Source: Heliocidaris erythrogramma
Lineage: Eukaryota > Echinodermata > Echinoidea > Camarodonta > Echinometridae
NCBI GenBank assembly: GCA_025617745.1
Contig: CM046856.1
Coordinates: 42,647,049 to 42,711,048, forward strand
DNA: 64,000 nt
Direction: 5' to 3'
Shown here: positions 54,301 through 63,300 of the stretch, one piece after another
Layout: each line of letters begins with the position of its first letter
Position numbering within the stretch: position 1 is the stretch's first letter
The notes under the pieces: generated by a model
Seen by the model: only the letters and a program-made list of their open reading frames with translations
Told to the model about the DNA's origin: nothing
Database searches by the model: none
Translations under genes and position numbers: made by a program

Positions 54301-57300
54301 GAGAAAAGGCGTTAGATTGATTCCTAAGGCTTCTTTTATTGCCGAGAATCAGACAACTGCCTCTGACCCTGTTGAGATTTTTCTTTGTCTGCTTTCTGGG
54401 TTTTCGTCAGTGCGCGAGGACAAAGTTTGGTGTCCTGTTAGGGCTCTCAATTGGTATATTGATAAGACTAAGTCTTATCGTAAGGATGATCAGTTGTTCC
54501 TGATCACTAGAGAGCCTTTTTCTCCTGCTTCTCTTGATTCCATTTCTAGATGGATTGTCGAGGCTTTTAGGGCTGCTGGCACAGGGGCTCTTTTTTCCGA
54601 CAGTAAGCCTCGTGCTCATGACACTCGTAGTGTCAGCACTTCTTGGGCTCTGTTTCAAGGTGTGGCGCTTGATGATATTTTGAAGGCTGCTTATTGGCGT
54701 TCGCCCAATTCCTTCATTTCTTGCTACCTTAGGGATGTTCCCGCAGGTGAGGCTATGTTTGCGTCAGCCACCTTGAAGGCCGCTGTGTCTTTGTATTCTT
54801 CGCTGTAATCCTATTCCCTTCTGCTTGAAACATGCCTCCCGGTCTTTGAGTTGGCGCTGGTCTGGCATAATAGGTAGGTATATATGATTTATTGCAGTAA
54901 ATTTGTAAAATCAGCACTGATTTTCTTATTTACTATATAAATCTATATACCTACCTATGACCCTCCCTCCTTCCCCTCACCTTGCAAGCAACATGTTTCT
55001 ACTTGGGATTGCTCGCAAAAGAGGAAGATGGCCGTAGCGTGTTGACGCGCGTGAGTGGCGAAGGGGACAATAGGATTACGGGGGGTGCGCACAATATTGT
55101 GACTCATTTGTGTTAAATTCTCGAAGGGGTCCCGTAGTCAAGACTACTGGCATAATAGGTAGGTATATAGATTTATATAGTAAATAAGAAAATCAGTGCT
55201 GATTTTACAATTAAAGGTACACCCTACCGCTGCCCCACTATTAACATACACGAGCCTACTCACACATACACACAACATAGTATACGAAGAACCTTGACTG
55301 GGGAGGAATTTTTAATTTGTAAACAAATCTTTCGGCATATTACTCCCAGTGTTAAAGATCGTATGCTCGATCTGTAATGAAAAACACAAGTCAGAAAAAA
55401 TTGGAACCAGCGGGATTCGAACCTGTCATCTACTGCTTGCCGGGCAGCGACTTAACCACCAGGCTATTCTGGTTCACGGCCAAGTCACGACGAACTAGAA
55501 TCAAATACCCAAGATCCTCTTCTTCTGACTCATTAATATTCAAACGGTCCGCCGTGGAACAATGGTTAGTAAGCGAAGAAGCTTGACTGGGGAGGAATTT
55601 TTAATTTGTAAACAAATCTTTCGGCATATTACTCCCAGTGTTAAAGATCGTATGCTCGATCTGTAATGAAAAACACAAGTCAGAAAAAATTGGAACCAGC
55701 GGGATTCGAACCTGTCATCTACTGCTTGCCGGGCAGCGACTTAACCACCAGGCTATTCTGGTTCACGGCCAAGTCACGACGAACTAGAATCAAATACCCA
55801 AGATCCTCTTCTTCTGACTCATTAATATTCAAACGGTCCGCCGTGGAACAATGGTTAGTAAGCGAAGAAGCTTGACTGGGGAGGAATTTTTAATTTGTAA
55901 ACAAATCTTTCGGCATATTACTCCCAGTGTTAAAGATCGTATGCTCGATCTGTAATGAAAAACACAAGTCAAAAAAAATTGGAACCAGCGGGATTCGAAC
56001 CTGTCATCTACTGCTTGCCGGGCAGCGACTTAACCACCAGGCTATTCTGGTTCACGGCCAAGTCACGACGAACTAGAATCAAATACCCAAGATCCTCTTC
56101 TTTCTGACTCATTAATATTCAAACGGTCCGCCGTGGACAATGGTTAGTAAACGAAGAAGCTTGACTGGGGAGGAATTTTTAATTTGTAAACAAATCTTTC
56201 GGCATATTACTCCCAGTGTTAAATATGCCGAAAGATTTGTTTACAAATTAAAAACATAGTATAGGATGTACCTTTAATTGAAATGTCGTTATTGTTGGTG
56301 GCTCTGACCAACACTTCAGCATTCTCTATGTAGGAAGAGGAAGGGCTATTGAACAAATTTTTTGGAGACCAGTGAAATTTCGGTGAAGAAAAGTCCCTCA
56401 TGAATCTTATAAGAGGAAACTCTTCACAAGACTTTGTTCTAGTGACGTTGTTAACCTACAATAAAAGTTGTATGTTTGTGTCCTGACCAGCTCTGTGTTC
56501 ATATTCATTTATTTCACAGAAGGTGAAGATGGAAACTTTAAAGGGGCCAATCAGCCTCGTATAAAACACTTGATCATTTTAAAAAGTACTATGTCTCATT
56601 AACATTGTTATTAAGGGAATTCCAACCTTTAATGGCAAATTGCCTCTGTAAGAAAGAGGCAAAATCAGAGAAGCTGATTGGTGAAAGTTTGAACGAAATC
56701 GGCAAGCAATAAAGTCATGCTTTTTTGAAAGTTGTAATCACTAAACATATGGGAATTTTAAATTGGCTGAATAGTAGTTGTAGTTGCGGACAACTACCCT
56801 ATATGCTCCAACACACAAAATGACTAAAATGTCATTTTTTTCAAAATGTATTACTCCGTAGGATCTTTTTTTTTCATGAGAACCTATAACGAGGATATGC
56901 TTTCTCTAATATATTTTGAGTACTGCCCCAAGTGTAAAGGTATTTTGGAGAAAACTGCAATTAATGATATTTTTGTGTACGACGAACAGGAGAGTTGCCT
57001 GCAAGTATGTCACAATCGACTCGCTAAATTGCCAATTTGAGATTCGCATAGATGTAGTGATCTCATTCTTCAAACATCCATAAACTTTCTTATTCCTTGT
57101 CCGATTTCTTTCAAACTTTCACCATCCTGTTTTTCTTGTTTTTCTTGTTTTTCTGCATTCACACAAATCAAGTTATTACCAAGGTTGGGTTGCCCTTTAG
57201 CAATTAAACATAAATAGAAATCATATATCATACCAACTCCCACACAGAAGTGAACTTGGGATTTTATGACTTATGACATTTACACTAAATTGCATGGGAG

Positions 57301-60300
57301 TACAAGAAGTCTACTCATAATTCTTTTCTGCCTTTATTTGTAGTAAAATTAAAGCATTTGGACCTGATATTTCTTTACATAAGTAGCACTTAAATCTGAT
57401 ACTTTAAATATACATGTAAGATACCAACATGGAACTCTAAACATACAGAGCAAGAAAAACTTTGCATTGAAAAGAAAACTCCTAATTGATTAAAAACACA
57501 ACTACGGTAAACTTATGATCTAACACAGTGTCAAAATGTAGGGTATATTCTCAAAATAGTTGAATATTTGTTTCAGGTAATGAGAGCTCAAGCAGATCCT
57601 CCCATCACAGCGATTCAGACCCAATCTTCACAACTAAAGAGACCTCGTGGAAGCGGTTTGTCTTTGCTCTGACCGCCGTCAGTGTTAGCAGCTCTTTTGT
57701 ACATCGTCTTCAGCAGTTCATGTTCTTCGCCGGAAACCATGATTATGAACCGTACAGCACTCCCCAACCAGGTAATATGATAATGATGATCCAATGTTGT
57801 ATACCAGATTATCCTTATGCCCTCCCAAAGGGCTTTTTAAGTAATTATGATAACGATAATAAATTTATATTTTGCAAAATCTATACAAACGTACTCAACT
57901 GCACATAACAATTTAACAAGAACAAAAGTAGAAATTAAATTAACTATCACCCTAGCTTTAGCATGGGCAACTGTTTTCAGCACAAATTGCATTTTAACCC
58001 CTTCCATGCCACCAGATTTTTGAGCAGTTGTCAGAAATGAACTTTCAAGAGTTGAATATTAACTTTCAATGAGATTTTTCTTGAGCAAACTGGGCAAAGA
58101 TATGTTACATAAGAATAAACATTATATTGAAGGCACAGGCTTCTGTATAAGAAAGAATTTTGAAGCCATTCTGAGCCTAAATGAAATGTTCCAACACTCA
58201 CATTTTTGGGTGGGATCTGCCACCCATGGCTTGGTAGGGGTTAAGGATTTAGGTACCCACTTGCCGAAGGATGTTGGTGAAGTAGCAGGGTCTCGAACCA
58301 TGTAAATTGTGATCTACAGTCCAGCACCTTATCCACTAGACCCCCAGTTCTTAAAGTGCGGCCCGCGAATCTTTGATTTTATCTTTTGGGTTTTCTCTCT
58401 TATCCTTTAAGACATTATGTTATTTCAATATTTTTGTATGAGATACAAGTAATATTTTCTTCATTATTTTCAGATTTCTTTCAATGATTGATGTATAATT
58501 GTATTTGTTCAAATAATTTGTACAAATTGTTTTATTGAAAATTGCATTTTATGTATTTGATTTGAGAGAAAAACAAAAAAATATCTTAAAAACAAAAAAT
58601 TTACTATGTTGATACATAATATATATTCCTAACTATTGGTATGAATAAATGTATTAAAATTTTGATCGTTTTGCTCGCTTGCAAATAGCATATCATAATT
58701 GTATTTGTATACTTGTATGCGTAATACTCTGTGGCCCGCGAAGTAATTTCAAGGATATTTCTGGCCCTCCTGACAAAATAATTAAGAACCCAGGCACTAG
58801 ACCATAACACCTCTATACCTCTGTTATGTAACTGTGGAAACCATGACTGAGCCATACAGCACTTCACAGCTTGGTAATGTATACTGTCATCCTAAAAACG
58901 TTATAGCCTGATATATTGTGAATAGTTTATGTTGTCTGCTTTAGCAGCAAGGAACTATGCAAAGTTTTTTTCAATTCAGGGTTATGATTCATATTCACCA
59001 TCAAATGATTCAAGGTCGTTGGCAAAATAGGGCCACAGGATACCTGATAAAATAACACATGCAAGCTGCCATTTGCCAGGTGAAAACAAAGCATGATTGG
59101 ATTGCAAGCGCGTGTCCATGTAACTGTGTCTTGATTTAACCGTGCAATGAGAAAGCGTGTGTTTGCAGTCTGCTCAGCAATTGCCTCGCATATATGATAA
59201 CATTCTGGACTCAATCGGGTAGAATTGGCTTATCTAATGTTAAACTCGAATCCTCGAATCCATTTCTTTAAAAAGTTAGTCGTAGTTCATGTAGTGAGGT
59301 TGGGGTGGCCTGAACAGTTTTGATTTTGTGTTTTGTTGTTTCAGAGATTGTTGATGAGAAGCGCCCCATCCCCACGCCAGAGCAGGTAGCAGGGTTAGAA
59401 GAATCCATTCCACAGAGGCATTCCCACTTTGCTGTGCTTGGCCTCAATGTCATTGTCAGAGCTGCGGAACATGGAGAATATGACCCCAGCAGTTGCAGTG
59501 AGGTAAGACAGAGATAATAGAATAACTAGATAATCTAGCATGCATCTGCTTTTCAAATTTTAATTTATACTGTAAAAACAAGAAGCATCCACAACATGAA
59601 ACTTTCACATATTTCCAAAGCAAGGAGCTTGTGATAATTGCAAAAAATCAGTGTTTTATCAGTAGTAATTCATTAATTTCTGGACAGATGATATATGCAG
59701 ACAGCATTCTAGGAAATATGATATACTTTATCAAACATTGTAACTGTGGATCTCATAATTGATATTTTTATTTTTGGAGGGAAGCTTGAAGTTGGGATTA
59801 AGTTAGAACTTAATCCCAACTTCCGTGGGTTTGTAGAACTGCAAGCTCACTACATACCGGAATGGTTTAAATGTGTTGTGCATTTGTGTCACATCCCCTT
59901 GAAAAACAGTTGACACAAACTCAGCTGGGGTGGTATTCTGAGATTTATTGTATCCCCCGGCAGTATGCCGGAGGATACTTTGGATTCAGCAGCGTTTCGC
60001 CGCCGCCGCCGCCGCCGCGTCACATTCTTGTGTGCGCTCTAGCGGTCACATTTCTCGACGAATTTCTTTCAGACTTCCTATGGACGTGTATCTTGGTAAA
60101 ATCTGGACCCCTATAGTTTCTGGTGATGCTGCCCCCAGTGTTCCGTCTTTTATAGGGTAAAAGGCCATATTTTTGGGGAAAGTTTGTGTGCGCTCTAGCG
60201 GTCACATTTCTCAACGGATTTTGTTCAAATTTTGTATGAAGGTGTCTCTTGGTAAAATCTGGAACCCTATAGATTTTGGTGATGCTGCCCCCAGTGTTCC

Positions 60301-63300
60301 GTCTTTTATAGGGTCAAAGGTCATATTTTGATAGATGTCTTGTGTGTACTCTTGTGTGCGCTCTGGCGGTCACATTTCTCAACGGATTTTGTTCAAATTT
60401 TACATGAAGGTGTCTCTTGGTGTAATTTAAAAACCTATAGTGTTTGGTGATGCTGCCCCCAGTGTCCCGTCTTTTATAGGGTCAAAGGTCATACTTCAGG
60501 ACATGTCGTGAGTGCACTCTGCAGGCCACATTTCTCAATGGATTTTGTTCAAATTTTGTATGGAGATGTATCTTGGTATAATCTACACATGTTTAATTTT
60601 TGGTGATGCTGCCCTCATTGTTCCGTCCTTTATAGGGTCAAAGGTCATTTTTCCATTTCTTGCACTCTTACTTCTGCATTTCTTGACGGATTTCGTTCAA
60701 ATTTTGCATGAAGGTGTCCCTTGGTGTAATCTAAAAACCTGTAGTTTTTGGTGATGCTGCCACCAGTGTCCCGTCTTTTATAGGGTCAAAGGTCATACTT
60801 CAAGGGATGGCGTGAGTTCACTCTGCAGGCCACATTTCTTGATGGATTTCTTTCAAATTTTGTATGGAGATGTATCTTGGTATAATCTACACATCTTTAC
60901 TGTTTGGTGATGCTGCCCTCATTGTTCCGTCCTTTATAGGGTCAAAGCTCATTTGTCCCTTTTGTGCACTCTTACTTCTGCATTTCTTGACGGATTTCGT
61001 TCAAATTTTGCATGAAGGTGTCCCTTGGTGTAATCTAAAAACCTGTAGTTTTTGGTGATGCTGCCACCAGTGTCCCGTCTTTTATAGGGTCAAAGGTCAT
61101 ACTTCAAGGGATGGCGTGAGTTCACTCTGCAGGCCACATTTCTTGATGGATTTCTTTCAAATTTTGTATGGAGATGTATCTTGGTATAATCTACACATCT
61201 TTACTGTTTGGTGATGCTGCCCTCATTGTTCCGTCCTTTATAGGGTCAAAGCTCATTTGTCCCTTTTGTGCACTCTTACTTCTGCATTTCTTGACGGATT
61301 TCATTCAAATTTTGTATGGAGATGTATCTTGGTATAATCTACACATATTTAATTTTTGGTGATGCTGCCCTCATTGTTCCGTCCTTTATAGGGTCAAAGG
61401 TCATTTTTCCATTTCTTGCACTCTTACTTCTGCATTTCTTGACGGATTGCGTTCAAATTTTGCATGAAGGTGTCCCTTGGTGTAATCTAAAAACCTGTAG
61501 TTTTTGGTGATGCTGCCACCAGTGTCCCGTCTTTTATAGGGTCAAAGGTCATACTTCAAGGGATGGCGTGAGTTCACTCTGCAGGCCACATTTCTTGATG
61601 GATTTCTTTCAAATTTTGTATGGAGATGTATCTTGGTATAATCTACACATCTTTACTGTTTGGTGATGCTGCCCTCATTGTTCCGTCCTTTATAGGGTCA
61701 AAGCTCATTTGTCCCTTTTGTGCACTCTTCTGCATTTCTTGACGGATTTCATTCAAATTTTGTATGTAGGTCCATTATAGATTACACCTCTACAGTTTTT
61801 GGTGATGCTGCCTCTAGTGTTCCGTCTTTCATAGGATCAAAGGTCATATTTTAGTGGATGTCTTATGTGCGCTCTGAGGTCATATTTCTTCCGAATTTTC
61901 TATAAAAATGCATTATACTCTAATCTACACAAATCGTTTTGGTAATGCTGCTCCTGGTGTTGACAATATTCCGGGCCACTGGCGGCAATTTCTACACCAT
62001 CCTTTTGTTTGAGGGAGGGGATGGGGGAGGGTCTTTGTCCCTCCTTCAAATCGCTGCCAGCGCCGGGGGATACATTTCGCATTGCGCGGCACGAGGAATG
62101 CACATTTCTAGTTTTATCTTGATTTTAGTGAAATACTTTTAATTGTCATAACAAAATGTACGCTTATGGCGCATCATTGGTTAATGCCTGCGCTAAAGTG
62201 GCTGCGTACGCGGAATTCATCTGCGCTAACACCAATGAAATTTTGCAATTTGAAATTTGTTATGACAATTAAAAGCTTTTCACTAAAATCAAGATAAAAT
62301 AAATCTCAGAATACCACCCCAGGTCATTATTGTGATTATTGTGATCATTTTATCCTTACGTGACCAGGCAAATCCAATCATGCCTGTAGTCCCAGATACT
62401 GCGATTCCTGCTGTGAGGATTCAGTTTGAGAGAGGAGACTACCAAGTTACGGTGCCCATGTATGCCAGGCAGCTCATTAGAGCAGCTAGCAGAGTATCTC
62501 ACCCCAGCTCAGCTCTGCTGCACTACTGCTATTCTCAAAAAAGCATCAAGGTACGGTCCAGTACGACAGTAGCATTTACATGTTGCGGGGTACTGGTAGT
62601 GCCTGCTACAAATTTGAGGTTTCCAAGAAGTATTTAGATGCTCATTTTTCCCTTCCACAAATATAATCTTTGGATGATAATCCACACGACAGCTATTGTA
62701 GGAAGCCCCACTGGTATAGCTGTGTGCGGGTACAAGGTTACCTCCGACAAGCTTGAATCTGTTTGACAGTTACAGGGATGTAATGTAGAAACCTAGCTTG
62801 TAATCTTGACTCTAAAGGGTTTTCATTGAATTTTCTCTTTTTTTACATTTTAGGATGTTTCACCCTTTTCATTTTTTTTCTCCAAGGCAAAACTTTTACT
62901 CTATATAAAAACCAGGAACTTTCTTGGCCTGAAGAATTTCACGAAGCTTCAACGTCTGCCATTTTTGCAGCAAGAAACTTTTTTTCAGTCCCTTAAATTC
63001 ACTGTTTGTAATTCAGTTTGTTTGTTGCATGAATCATTTGAGAACCTGGACTACTTATGAAAATTGTATTTCTTTGCATGTGAAAATTTCTAGTTGGAAA
63101 GTACTCGGTTACAGTTCAAAATACATGTACATGAAGAGTAGGTCCATTTGTTTTTTGTACAGCAGTGTATCTCCAATTTGAATATCTTTGGCACAGATTT
63201 CAAAGATATTTTTAATGTCCTTTTGCTATGATGTACCAAGGGCATAATTATGTCAATTAGATTTCTTTTTATAATAAAATTGATTGACATAATCTTTATT

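Larger units (their letters stand above)
49341..55210 (+). mobile_element. DIRS-type tyrosine-recombinase retrotransposon, nearly full length, decayed
   Basis: About 5.87 kb in the sense direction of VPS13B intron 5 (49278-57576). It has inverted terminal repeats of about 150 bp, a gag-like ORF, a reverse transcriptase with RNase H, a tyrosine recombinase and an internal complementary region, in DIRS order. DIRS elements copy through RNA, form a circle, and integrate by tyrosine recombinase, usually without target duplication. The ORFs have frameshifts and an RT deletion, so this copy is not autonomous. DIRS elements are known from sea urchins. Confidence 0.9.
55209..56278. mobile_element. 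Element with 289-bp tandem units and CAATTAAAGGTACA ends
   Basis: Before the DIRS insertion the left end read CAATTAAAGGTACACCCTAC (CAA is now at 49340-49342); the right end is GTACCTTTAATTG at 56266-56278. Between lie 3.2 copies of a 289-bp unit starting CTTGACTGGGGAGGAATTTT at 55293, 55582, 55871 and 56160. The last, partial copy is followed by its own inverted tail (56222-56252). Each full unit holds a tRNA-like sequence. Confidence 0.75.

Noticed and set aside
55404-56053. Functional tRNA-Ala genes
   Set aside because: The triplet would be GGC, but U33 is missing and the T stem has mismatches, so I call them tRNA-like or SINE-derived.
60512-61510. A family of repeated 64-80-codon proteins
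   Set aside because: They arise from the 152/304-bp minisatellite; no signal or domain supports translation.
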